Shown here piece by piece: positions 1-5,443 of a DNA stretch of 8,755 nt. The notes beneath the pieces were generated by a model. That model saw only the letters and a program-made list of their open reading frames with translations. It searched no databases and was not told where the DNA came from. A program made the translations under genes and the position numbers. Source of the DNA: Anaerococcus sp. (lineage in GTDB: Bacteria > Bacillota > Clostridia > Tissierellales > Peptoniphilaceae); NCBI GenBank assembly GCA_030825745.1, contig JAPJPH010000025.1:1-8755 (forward strand), given 5' to 3'. The stretch's first letter is position 1, and each line of letters opens with the position of its first letter.

Positions 1-282
1 AGCTCTAACAGCAGGATTAATCCTAGTAGCTGCACCAGCAACAAAAACCTATGCTGCAGATACAGTAACATCTCAGGATTAACAAAGCAAAGAAGGTTTA
101 GAAAGACAATTAGCAGATGCAATATATGAACTGGAAGCTTTTAAAAACGAATTAGAGAAACCTCAAAACCAGCTAAATCATCTACCAACCCAAAAACAGG
201 TATAACCGGACTCGGATCAGTAGTTACTCTTTTAACTACATCACTTACAGCTTTATTTGCAGGTAGGAAAAAAGATAGATAA
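1..282 (+). pseudogene. Broken small cell-wall-anchored surface protein (NPKTG anchor), 5' end outside the window
   Basis: Reading from base 2, the first residues form the end of an export signal peptide: a hydrophobic ALTAGLILVAAPA stretch followed by a TYA-A cleavage site. A TAA stop at 80-82 interrupts the frame. The same frame then continues as a charged, helix-prone segment (KEGLERQLADAIYELEAF...) to about base 160. From there the sensible reading shifts to frame 1 (TSKPAKSSTNPKTG), which gives a sortase-type sorting signal: NPKTG at 187-201, a hydrophobic stretch, a basic RKKDR tail and a TAA stop at 280-282. Restoring one A in the AAA run at 158-160 would join the two halves. Both lesions fall in a gene that otherwise has the full order of signal peptide, short helical body and wall anchor, so I call it a decayed gene. 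Sequencing error in the A-run could explain the frameshift but not the stop. The ancestral mature protein would be short, about 70 residues. The start codon lies upstream of base 1. Confidence 0.7.
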
Positions 283-325
283 ATCGTATTAATTAGGATT
301 ATGATAAAACATATAGAAAATGAAT

Positions 326-353
326 TTGCAAAAGGAAACTTATATAGTATAGT
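326..353 (+). promoter_or_regulatory. Sigma-A-type promoter of the FMN-binding lipoprotein gene
   Basis: A TTGCAA -35 element (326-331) and a TATAGT -10 element (348-353) are separated by 16 bp. Transcription would begin near 360, giving a leader of about 22 nt that carries AGAGGAG at 371-377, 5 nt before the ATG at 383. No operator-like repeat was seen. The gene appears to be transcribed independently of the broken upstream gene. Confidence 0.6.
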
Positions 354-382
354 ATTTCTAAATCAAAAGCAGAGGAGATTTT

Positions 383-766
383 ATGACTAATTTTAAAAAA
401 TTTGCAGCAGTAGCTGCCCTAGCCCTAGCCCTAGTTTCTTGTGGCAATAGTGCTGATACTAATAATAGTGCTGATACAAATAAAGATGCAGCTTCCACTG
501 ATACAAATGTAGAAAAAACAGGAGAAGCTACAGTAGCAGGTTATGGCGGAGAAATGAAAGTTACCGTTACTATGAAGGGTGATACTATAGAAGATATTAA
601 GGTAGACCACCAAGAAACAGAGGGTATCGGTGCTGATGCAGTTCCAGAATTAGTAGCAGCTATGAAAGATAAAAATAGTACAGAAGTAGATAATGTTTCT
701 GGAGCAACAGTAACTAGCGAAGCTTTAAAACAAGGTGTAAACGAAGCTATTAAAAACGCAAAATAA
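383..766 (+). CDS. FMN-binding domain lipoprotein (single domain, probably flavinylated)
   Basis: A 127-residue exported lipoprotein. Residues 1-19 are a short lipoprotein signal peptide (two Lys, then an Ala/Leu-rich core) ending in the lipobox LVSC, so Cys20 should be lipidated and the protein anchored on the outer face of the membrane. Residues 21-47 form a low-complexity Asn/Asp/Ser/Thr linker with two copies of NSADTN. Residues 48-127 match the FMN_bind domain seen in RnfG, NosR and urocanate-reductase-type proteins: a beta-rich start (GYGGEMKVTVTMKG), then GIGADAVPEL, then the flavinylation motif DNVSGATVTS. In this family an ApbE-type transferase links FMN to the Thr of the SGAT motif, here Thr109. 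The likely role is extracytoplasmic electron transfer, but no partner oxidoreductase, quinone enzyme or ApbE is present in the window, so its redox partners are unknown. It is monocistronic, between its own promoter and a terminator. The AGGAG site 5 nt upstream supports the ATG at 383. Confidence 0.88.
   Translation: MTNFKKFAAVAALALALVSCGNSADTNNSADTNKDAASTDTNVEKTGEATVAGYGGEMKVTVTMKGDTIEDIKVDHQETEGIGADAVPELVAAMKDKNSTEVDNVSGATVTSEALKQGVNEAIKNAK
417..434 (+). repeat. Three perfect CCCTAG hexanucleotide units inside the lipoprotein signal peptide
   Basis: CCCTAG occurs three times head-to-tail. In frame the run reads GCC CTA GCC CTA GCC CTA, encoding Ala-Leu repeats in the hydrophobic core of the signal peptide. 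Gain or loss of one unit would change the core by two residues without a frameshift. Confidence 0.85.
446..481 (+). repeat. Two tandem 18-bp repeats in the lipoprotein linker
   Basis: An 18-bp unit (AATAGTGCTGATACTAAT) at 446-463 is followed directly by a second copy at 464-481 that differs by one base, a synonymous Thr codon change. Each copy encodes NSADTN, giving a duplicated spacer between the lipidated Cys and the FMN domain. Confidence 0.9.
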
Positions 767-772
767 GATTTT

Positions 773-806
773 AAAAGATCAGATATATTTTTATATCTGA
801 TTTTTT
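773..806 (+). terminator. Rho-independent terminator after the FMN-binding lipoprotein gene
   Basis: A perfect 10-bp stem (778-787 with 792-801) with a TTTT loop is followed by a T-run to 806. A G-T pair and upstream A residues (773-776) pairing with the T-run extend the stem. It starts 7 nt after the stop codon and separates the lipoprotein gene from manA. Confidence 0.85.
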
Positions 807-827
807 ATACCCCTAAAACAAGGGTAT
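807..827 (+). other. Small hairpin upstream of the manA ribosome binding site
   Basis: ATACCC (807-812) pairs with GGGTAT (822-827) around a 9-nt loop, directly after the preceding terminator's T-run and 14 nt before the manA AAGGAG. No T-run follows, so it is not a terminator by itself. It could be a leader structure or chance. No strong promoter was found between 767 and 852; the best -10-like box is TATAAG at 829-834, with a poor -35. Confidence 0.35.
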
Positions 828-852
828 CTATAAGAGTAGTAAAGGAGTTTTT

Positions 853-1803
853 ATGCAAGAGATTTTATTTTTACAAGGAGCATTTTCCCAAAAGATTTGG
901 GGTGGAGATAGACTTAAAACTGAGTTTTCCTATGATATTCCATCTAATAATACAGGTGAATATTGGGCTATTTCTGCAATGGAGAATATGGAATCTGTTG
1001 TTACTAATGGGATTTGTAAGGGGGAAAATCTAGCTGATTTATATAAAAATAATAAGGAATTGTTTGGTAATGTCAAAGATCAAACTTTCCCATTATTAGT
1101 AAAAATTATCGATGCCAAAGATGACCTATCTATTCAGGTACACCCTGATGATGAAATGGGAAGAAAGCTTGAAAACTCAAGGGGTAAAACTGAGTGCTGG
1201 TATATCCTAAATAAAAAGCCTTCATCAATAATTTATGGCCTAAATGTAAAAGATAAAGATGAAGCTATAAGGCTAATAGATGAAAAAAGCTGGGATGAGC
1301 TATTAAAAATCATCCCAGTTAATTTTAAAGACTTCTTCTTTGTAAGGGCAGGGACAGTCCATGCCATAAGAAAGGGAGCCTTAATATTAGAAATCCAGCA
1401 AGCATCTGACATAACCTACAGGCTCTATGACTATGATAGGGTGGATAAGGATGGTAATTTAAGAAATCTCCACCTAGAAAAATCAAAAAAAGCAATCAAG
1501 ATTTTAGAAGATAAAAATCAAATCGAAGAAATTAAAAATGAATCCCATAAACTTAGAAGACTTACAGACAATGAGTATTTTACAGTAAATGAGAAAACTG
1601 TATATAAAAGTGCTGATTTTTCAAAAGATGATCCTTATTTGTTAGAGGCAGTTATTGAGGGTGAGGGAGAAATTTCTATAAATGATAAGTCATATAAGAT
1701 AAAAAAAGGGGACTTTTTTATATTAACATCATATGTGAAAGAGTATAACATAAAAGGTGACATAACTCTAGTAGAGTCTATGCCAAAGACAAGGAGGGTT
1801 TAG
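853..1803 (+). CDS. manA: Mannose-6-phosphate isomerase, class I (phosphomannose isomerase)
   Basis: A 316-residue cytoplasmic Zn enzyme interconverting mannose-6-phosphate and fructose-6-phosphate. The length matches the short Firmicutes form (B. subtilis ManA type, about 315 residues). The N-terminus (FSQKIWGGDRL) is typical and supports the ATG at 853, preceded by AAAGGAG at 841-847. The metal-site motifs are present: QVHPDD gives Gln95 and His97, GKTECWYIL gives Glu114, and AGTVHAI gives His170. The active-site stretch LEIQQASDITYRLYDYDR (180-196) carries the conserved Arg190. The C-terminal part (about 240-316) is the small cupin-like domain ending ESMPKTRRV. The next gene, a ROK sugar kinase, starts 1 nt after the stop, so the two should be co-transcribed. 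The same enzyme pair occurs in the B. subtilis glucomannan operon (gmuE/gmuF), in the opposite order. That suggests mannose or fructose use here, but no transporter or glycosidase lies nearby. Confidence 0.95.
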   Translation: MQEILFLQGAFSQKIWGGDRLKTEFSYDIPSNNTGEYWAISAMENMESVVTNGICKGENLADLYKNNKELFGNVKDQTFPLLVKIIDAKDDLSIQVHPDDEMGRKLENSRGKTECWYILNKKPSSIIYGLNVKDKDEAIRLIDEKSWDELLKIIPVNFKDFFFVRAGTVHAIRKGALILEIQQASDITYRLYDYDRVDKDGNLRNLHLEKSKKAIKILEDKNQIEEIKNESHKLRRLTDNEYFTVNEKTVYKSADFSKDDPYLLEAVIEGEGEISINDKSYKIKKGDFFILTSYVKEYNIKGDITLVESMPKTRRV

Positions 1804-1804
1804 A

Positions 1805-2674
1805 ATGTATGGATCAATAGAATTAGGTGGAACTAAAATTAGGTGTGCTATCATAGATGATGATATATCTATAATAGATGAAATAAGGATAAAAACAACC
1901 ACCCCCTTAGAAGATATTAAAGATATAAGTAAATTTTTTAAGGGTATGAATATAAAATCTTTGGGAGTTGGGTCATTTGGACCCATAGATATAAATAAGG
2001 ATTCTAGGACATATGGTTATATTAAAAACACGCCCAAGTTAGCCTATAAAGATTTTGACTTACTAGGAAATCTTAAGAAAAATTTAAACCTACCAATAGG
2101 ACTAAGCACTGATGTAGGTGCTAGTGGGATAGGAGAATATGAGATGGGAGCTGCATCAGGTAAAAAATCTTCTTTATATATAACTATAGGTACAGGTGTT
2201 GGGGCTTCATTTATCCAAGATGGGGTCTTATTAGAAGGATTTTCCCATCCTGAAATGGGCCATATAGAAATAGTTAGGGAAGATGGTGATGAGGTTAAGT
2301 CAATTTGTCCCTACCACAAGTCCTGCCTAGAAGGTTTAGTTTCAGGTCCAGCTCTAGAATATAGGACTGGGATGAAGGGTCAGGATGTAGATATAGATGA
2401 CCCAGCTATAGATATTATAGCTAAGTATATAGCCAAGGGTCTTTTAAATTTCACCGTAATCCTAAGGCCAGATATCATAATCATAGGTGGGGGTGTGGCC
2501 AATAAGGAAGGTATGATAGAAAAAATCAGAAACCAGCTAGACAAGCTAGATCCCCACTACATAGCTAGGCCAGCTAGTGAGGATTATATTGTATTTCCAA
2601 AGCTTGGAAATGAAGCAGGCCTCTATGGAGGATACTTTCTTGCAAAAAATGCAGGAAGGGATAGTATAAACTAA
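1805..2674 (+). CDS. ROK-family sugar kinase, probable fructokinase
   Basis: A 289-residue cytoplasmic ATP-dependent hexose kinase of the ROK family. Visible motifs in order: the N-terminal phosphate-binding loop IELGGTKIRCAI (5-16), the catalytic-Asp region STDVGASGIGEYEMG (Asp103), the second ATP loop YITIGTGVGAS (125-135), the substrate and Zn region HPEMGHIE (His153), and CPYHKSCLEGLVSGPA (Cys168, His171, Cys174). The CPYH-x-x-C-LEG form of the zinc motif is that of the YdhR/GmuE fructokinase branch rather than glucokinase, so fructose is the best guess; mannose or another hexose is possible. The Asn that normally follows the catalytic Asp by two positions (DVN) is Gly105 here. The gene starts 1 nt after manA with AAGGAGG at 1791-1797, a strong site 7 nt from the ATG. 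Both products lead to fructose-6-phosphate. A bidirectional terminator follows. Confidence 0.9.
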   Translation: MYGSIELGGTKIRCAIIDDDISIIDEIRIKTTTPLEDIKDISKFFKGMNIKSLGVGSFGPIDINKDSRTYGYIKNTPKLAYKDFDLLGNLKKNLNLPIGLSTDVGASGIGEYEMGAASGKKSSLYITIGTGVGASFIQDGVLLEGFSHPEMGHIEIVREDGDEVKSICPYHKSCLEGLVSGPALEYRTGMKGQDVDIDDPAIDIIAKYIAKGLLNFTVILRPDIIIIGGGVANKEGMIEKIRNQLDKLDPHYIARPASEDYIVFPKLGNEAGLYGGYFLAKNAGRDSIN

Positions 2675-2692
2675 ATATAAGTAGTAAATACT

Positions 2693-2723
2693 AAAAAAAT
2701 CCAGCATAGAGCTGGATTTTTTT
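2693..2723. terminator. Bidirectional rho-independent terminator between the ROK kinase gene and pncB
   Basis: A run of seven A, the stem ATCCAGC, the loop ATAGA, the stem GCTGGAT and a run of T make a 13-bp helix with U-tracts on both strands. It ends the manA-kinase transcript on the plus strand and pncB on the minus strand. The pncB stop codon (2722-2724) lies inside its right edge. Confidence 0.93.
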
Positions 2724-4164
2724 AATGTTTCTTTGCCTCAAGGATGAGGTTTTGTTTTAGGTTCCATAAATCTTGGGATAAGTCTACATAGTAATTATGT
2801 GGTTGGTGAAATCTTTTAATCTCATCCCATAGGGAGTCTAACTCACTTTTACAATATTTTCTAATCTCATCTAGGCTTGGCTTTTCATAGACTAATTTTC
2901 CATCTTCAAATATAGGCACTTGCATAGGACGAGCTTTGAAATTTTCTAGTCTTTTCATCTTCCATGTAAATAGGGGATCAAAGATTACTAGAGGATTTTT
3001 ATCATCTATAACTTCATCTGCTAGGGTTATATAATCAGCCTCAGCCTTGCCAGTATTTTTATCATAGAGCCTATATACCTTCTTATATCCTGGGGTAGTT
3101 ATTTTCTCTACATTATCTGAAACTTTAATCTTACTTTTTAGCTTGCCATCTTCCTCTATTCCTACTAATTTATACACTCCTCCAAAGACAGGATCTGACT
3201 TTGCAGTAATCAGTCTTTCACCTATACCGAAAGAATCGATCTTGGCACCTTGGGATAGGAGGGACTGGATGGTAAATTCATCTAGGGAGTTACTAGCTAC
3301 TATTTTGGTATCTTTAAATCCATTTTCATCTAGGATTTTTCTAACTTCTTTGGATAGGTAGGATAAGTCACCCGAATCTATCCTAACTCCACCTGTTAGA
3401 CCTAAAGGTTCTAGGACCTCTTTAAATACCCTCATAGCATTTGGCAATCCTGAGTGGATGGTATCATAGGTATCTATTAGAAGAATACAATTTTCTGGAT
3501 AGACCTTTGCATAGGTCTTAAAGGCCTCATATTCACTTGGGAAGGCTTGGACCCAAGAGTGGGCCATGGTTCCAGCAGGTTTGTAGCCATATTTTTTGGC
3601 AGAGTAGGTATTAGATGTAACAGGAGCACCCCCTATATAGGCAGCCCTAGCTCCCCTTATTGAGGCATCTGCTCCCTGGGCACGTCTAGCACCAAATTCC
3701 ATAACAAGCCTATCACCAGCTGTCCTAACTATCCTATTTGTCTTTGTTGCAACAAGAGAATTAAAGTTCATTGATAAAAGCAGGTAGGTTTCTATAATGG
3801 AGCATTCTATAATCGGAGCCTTTACAGTTATTATAGGCTCATTAGGAAACATTACAGATCCTTCAGGAAAGGCTGTTATAGAGCCTGTAAATTTAAAGTT
3901 TCTTAGATATTCTAAAAATCCATCAGTAAAGTCACCTACTTCTTTTAGGTAGGCTATATCATCATCTGTAAAATGGAGATTTTTAACATAATCAATTATG
4001 TCATCTAATCCTGCAAATATAGAAAAACCTCCTTCATCTGGATTTTTTCTATAATAAGCATCAAACACTGCAATCGTATCAGTCATTTGATTTTCGAAAT
4101 ATCCATTGGCCATAGTAAATTCGTAAAAGTCACTAAGCATGGATAGGTTTCTATTGTTTGTCAT
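2722..4164 (-). CDS. pncB: Nicotinate phosphoribosyltransferase
   Basis: A 480-residue cytoplasmic enzyme that couples nicotinate and PRPP (with ATP hydrolysis) to nicotinate mononucleotide, the entry to NAD by the Preiss-Handler salvage pathway. Family hallmarks are present: the N-terminal LSDFYEFTMANGYF (10-23), MEFGARRAQGAD (155-166), GTMAHSWVQAF (198-208) with His202 at the position of the phosphorylated His, LLIDTYDT (228-235), the PRPP-site motif RIDSGDL (261-267), and SFGIGERL (311-318). The length fits the long Firmicutes form of about 480-490 residues. The ATG is preceded on the minus strand by AGAGGG (4169-4174). It is monocistronic with its own promoter (TATAAT) and is transcribed away from the HAD phosphatase gene. 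I see nothing damaged. No NAD-pathway neighbours are present, so it stands as an isolated salvage gene. Confidence 0.96.
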   Translation of the reverse strand: MTNNRNLSMLSDFYEFTMANGYFENQMTDTIAVFDAYYRKNPDEGGFSIFAGLDDIIDYVKNLHFTDDDIAYLKEVGDFTDGFLEYLRNFKFTGSITAFPEGSVMFPNEPIITVKAPIIECSIIETYLLLSMNFNSLVATKTNRIVRTAGDRLVMEFGARRAQGADASIRGARAAYIGGAPVTSNTYSAKKYGYKPAGTMAHSWVQAFPSEYEAFKTYAKVYPENCILLIDTYDTIHSGLPNAMRVFKEVLEPLGLTGGVRIDSGDLSYLSKEVRKILDENGFKDTKIVASNSLDEFTIQSLLSQGAKIDSFGIGERLITAKSDPVFGGVYKLVGIEEDGKLKSKIKVSDNVEKITTPGYKKVYRLYDKNTGKAEADYITLADEVIDDKNPLVIFDPLFTWKMKRLENFKARPMQVPIFEDGKLVYEKPSLDEIRKYCKSELDSLWDEIKRFHQPHNYYVDLSQDLWNLKQNLILEAKKH

Positions 4165-4202
4165 ATTACCCTCTTTTCTAACTTTGTTATATTATCTTTA
4201 AT

Positions 4203-4232
4203 ATTATACCCAATTTAAACCAGCACTAGCAA
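4203..4232 (-). promoter_or_regulatory. Sigma-A-type promoter of pncB
   Basis: On the minus strand a TTGCTA -35 (plus-strand 4227-4232) and a consensus TATAAT -10 (4203-4208) are 18 bp apart. Transcription would start near 4196, leaving a leader of about 32 nt. The -35 lies in an imperfect palindrome (4228-4246). Confidence 0.7.
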
Positions 4233-4246
4233 GTTTACAATTTGCT
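4228..4246. promoter_or_regulatory. Imperfect palindrome, possible operator between pncB and the HAD gene
   Basis: AGCAAGTTTACAATTTGCT is a 19-bp near-palindrome: AGCAA pairs with TTGCT, and two further inner pairs match. It overlaps the pncB -35 on the minus strand and the best -35 candidate (TTTACA) for the HAD gene on the plus strand. A regulator bound here could affect both genes. A 9-bp inverted repeat (TTCTAACTT at 4176-4184, AAGTTAGAA at 4248-4256) flanks it. The regulator is unknown; chance cannot be excluded in AT-rich DNA. Confidence 0.35.
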
Positions 4247-4263
4247 TAAGTTAGAAGTATCAT
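4234..4263 (+). promoter_or_regulatory. Candidate promoter of the HAD phosphatase-EIIB pair
   Basis: TTTACA (4234-4239) and TATCAT (4258-4263) are separated by 18 bp. The predicted start near 4270 lies upstream of the AGGAG at 4285 and downstream of an in-frame GTG at 4268, which fits initiation at the ATG at 4295. The elements are weaker than those of pncB. Confidence 0.4.
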
Positions 4264-4284
4264 AATAGTGAAAGAAACTAAGAT

Positions 4285-4289
4285 AGGAG
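4285..4289 (+). promoter_or_regulatory. Ribosome binding site fixing the HAD phosphatase start at 4295
   Basis: AGGAG lies 5 nt before the ATG at 4295. An in-frame GTG at 4268 would put this Shine-Dalgarno inside the coding region and add nine residues before a hydrophobic strand that normally starts HAD proteins. The ATG is therefore the better start. Confidence 0.85.
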
Positions 4290-4294
4290 TTAAA

Positions 4295-4945
4295 ATGTAT
4301 ATTTTTGATATAGACGGAACTTTACTAAATACTATTGATTCAATAAGCTTTCATATCAACAAAACCCTAAAAGAATTTAACCTAGGTGAAGTTGATAGTG
4401 ATATTGTTAGAAAGGCTGTAGGAAATGGGCCTGTCGTTTTGGTCAATAAAATCCTTGATCATCTAGGTTTTCAAGGTGGAAAAAAAGATAGGGAGGATTT
4501 TTTAAATACCTATAACAAGTCTTATGATGATGATCCCTTATATCTAACCAAACCCTATGAGGGTATAAGAGAATCTCTTGATCAAATAAAGGCTAGGGGA
4601 GAGATAATAACCTGCTTTTCAAACAAGCCTGATGAAACATCTAATAAGGTAATCCCACATATTTTTGGACAAGGTTATTTTGATTTTATCCTAGGTTTTA
4701 AACAAAGCTATGAGAGAAAACCATCACCTGAGGGTATTTTTATTATAAAAGAAAGATTTAATGAAGACTTTTCTAATATAATTTATTTTGGAGATAGTGA
4801 GGTTGATATGAAATGTGGGAAAAATAGTGGAATTCTTACAGTAGGCTGCTCTTGGGGCTTTAGAGATAGAGAAACTTTAGAAAGGGCAGGAGCAGATATT
4901 ATTATAGATGATCCTTTAGATATTAAAACTATTAGGAAGATATAA
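4295..4945 (+). CDS. HAD-superfamily hydrolase, phosphoglycolate-phosphatase-like (Gph type)
   Basis: A 216-residue cytoplasmic phosphatase when started at the ATG at 4295; a GTG at 4268 would give 225 residues but lacks a ribosome binding site. The four HAD motifs are present: motif I FDIDGTLLNT with nucleophile Asp5 and acid Asp7; motif II CFSNKP with Ser109; motif III around Lys142 (ERKPSPEG); and motif IV YFGDSEVDMKCG with Asp167 and Asp171. The alpha-helical cap between motifs I and II contains VGNGPVVLVNKIL, typical of the Gph/PGP subfamily. Substrate cannot be told from sequence; phosphoglycolate, pyrophosphate and sugar phosphates are all used in this group. The stop shares one base with the start of the following PTS EIIB gene (TAATG), implying translational coupling. 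Together with the EIIB this hints at a sugar-phosphate substrate, which is inference. Confidence 0.9.
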   Translation: MYIFDIDGTLLNTIDSISFHINKTLKEFNLGEVDSDIVRKAVGNGPVVLVNKILDHLGFQGGKKDREDFLNTYNKSYDDDPLYLTKPYEGIRESLDQIKARGEIITCFSNKPDETSNKVIPHIFGQGYFDFILGFKQSYERKPSPEGIFIIKERFNEDFSNIIYFGDSEVDMKCGKNSGILTVGCSWGFRDRETLERAGADIIIDDPLDIKTIRKI

Positions 4946-5412
4946 TGGCAGATGTAAAGTTAGTAAGAGTTGACTCTAGGCTAGCCCATAGCAAGGTAGT
5001 AAACCAATTAAGGAAAGGATATGATTTTAAAACCTGCCTTATAGCAAACGATATGCTAGCTAATGATGAGTTTAAAAAAGAGGTTATGGACCTTACTATA
5101 GATCAGAGTATAGATAGAGTTTATAAAAATATGGGAGATGCCATAGAATTTTTAAAAAATACAGATGAAAGTGTAATAGTTATAGTAGAAAATTCGACTG
5201 ACTTAGAAAAAATCGTAAAAAATACAGAAGTAGAAGAGGTAAATATAGGTATCTCTCACCTAGAAGAGGGTAAAAAAAGCCTAACAGAGCTCATTGCTGC
5301 TAGCGATTTTGACCTTGATATATATAAGGATATATACGATAGAAGGATAAATATCTATTTAAGAGAATATCCCAAAGACCCTAAAATAGGGATAGAAAAA
5401 TTTATAAAATAA
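4945..5412 (+). CDS. Orphan PTS EIIB subunit, mannose/fructose/sorbose family
   Basis: A 155-residue cytoplasmic protein with the fold and length of a free-standing EIIB of the mannose-type phosphotransferase system. The N-terminal signature VRVDSRLAHSKVV corresponds to the family's R-I-D-x-R-L-I-H-G-Q-V, so His15 should be the phosphorylated residue. ANDMLANDEF and the later NIGISHLEEGKKSL match the conserved NIGG-H-x-EGKK region. The Gly-Gln after the active His is Ser-Lys here. No EIIA, EIIC or EIID gene lies in the window; its start overlaps the HAD phosphatase stop by 1 nt (AGGAAG at 4934-4939), and a convergent gene follows. It may serve a transporter encoded elsewhere, or act as a phosphorylation-dependent regulator; sequence alone does not decide. 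No plus-strand terminator with a T-run follows its stop codon. Confidence 0.87.
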   Translation: MADVKLVRVDSRLAHSKVVNQLRKGYDFKTCLIANDMLANDEFKKEVMDLTIDQSIDRVYKNMGDAIEFLKNTDESVIVIVENSTDLEKIVKNTEVEEVNIGISHLEEGKKSLTELIAASDFDLDIYKDIYDRRINIYLREYPKDPKIGIEKFIK

Positions 5413-5414
5413 AA

Positions 5415-5443
5415 GATTTAAAGGATTATTTATCCTTTAAATC
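5415..5443 (-). terminator. Terminator of the SdpI-like gene, with the stop codon in its loop
   Basis: A perfect 12-bp stem (5415-5426 with 5432-5443) and a 5-nt loop. Read on the minus strand it is followed by TTTTATTTT, a good U-tract. Read on the plus strand it is followed by AAATTTG, so it should terminate the EIIB transcript poorly. The last codons of the minus-strand gene form one arm, and its TAA (5426-5428) starts the loop. Confidence 0.75.

Noticed and set aside
283..325. Possible terminator after the broken surface-protein gene
   Set aside because: AATC...GGATT arms are weak and no T-run follows, so I could not support a terminator.
431..613. 60-codon open frame on the minus strand
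   Set aside because: Lies fully opposite the FMN-binding lipoprotein gene; Ile/Ser/Cys-rich composition is typical of an antisense shadow, and no ribosome binding site was seen.
1768..1986. 72-codon open frame on the minus strand across the manA/kinase junction
   Set aside because: Antisense to two clearly coding genes, with no family resemblance; a shadow frame.
3143..3361. 72-codon open frame on the plus strand inside pncB
   Set aside because: Opposite strongly conserved pncB sequence including the RIDSGD and GIGERL regions; chance frame.
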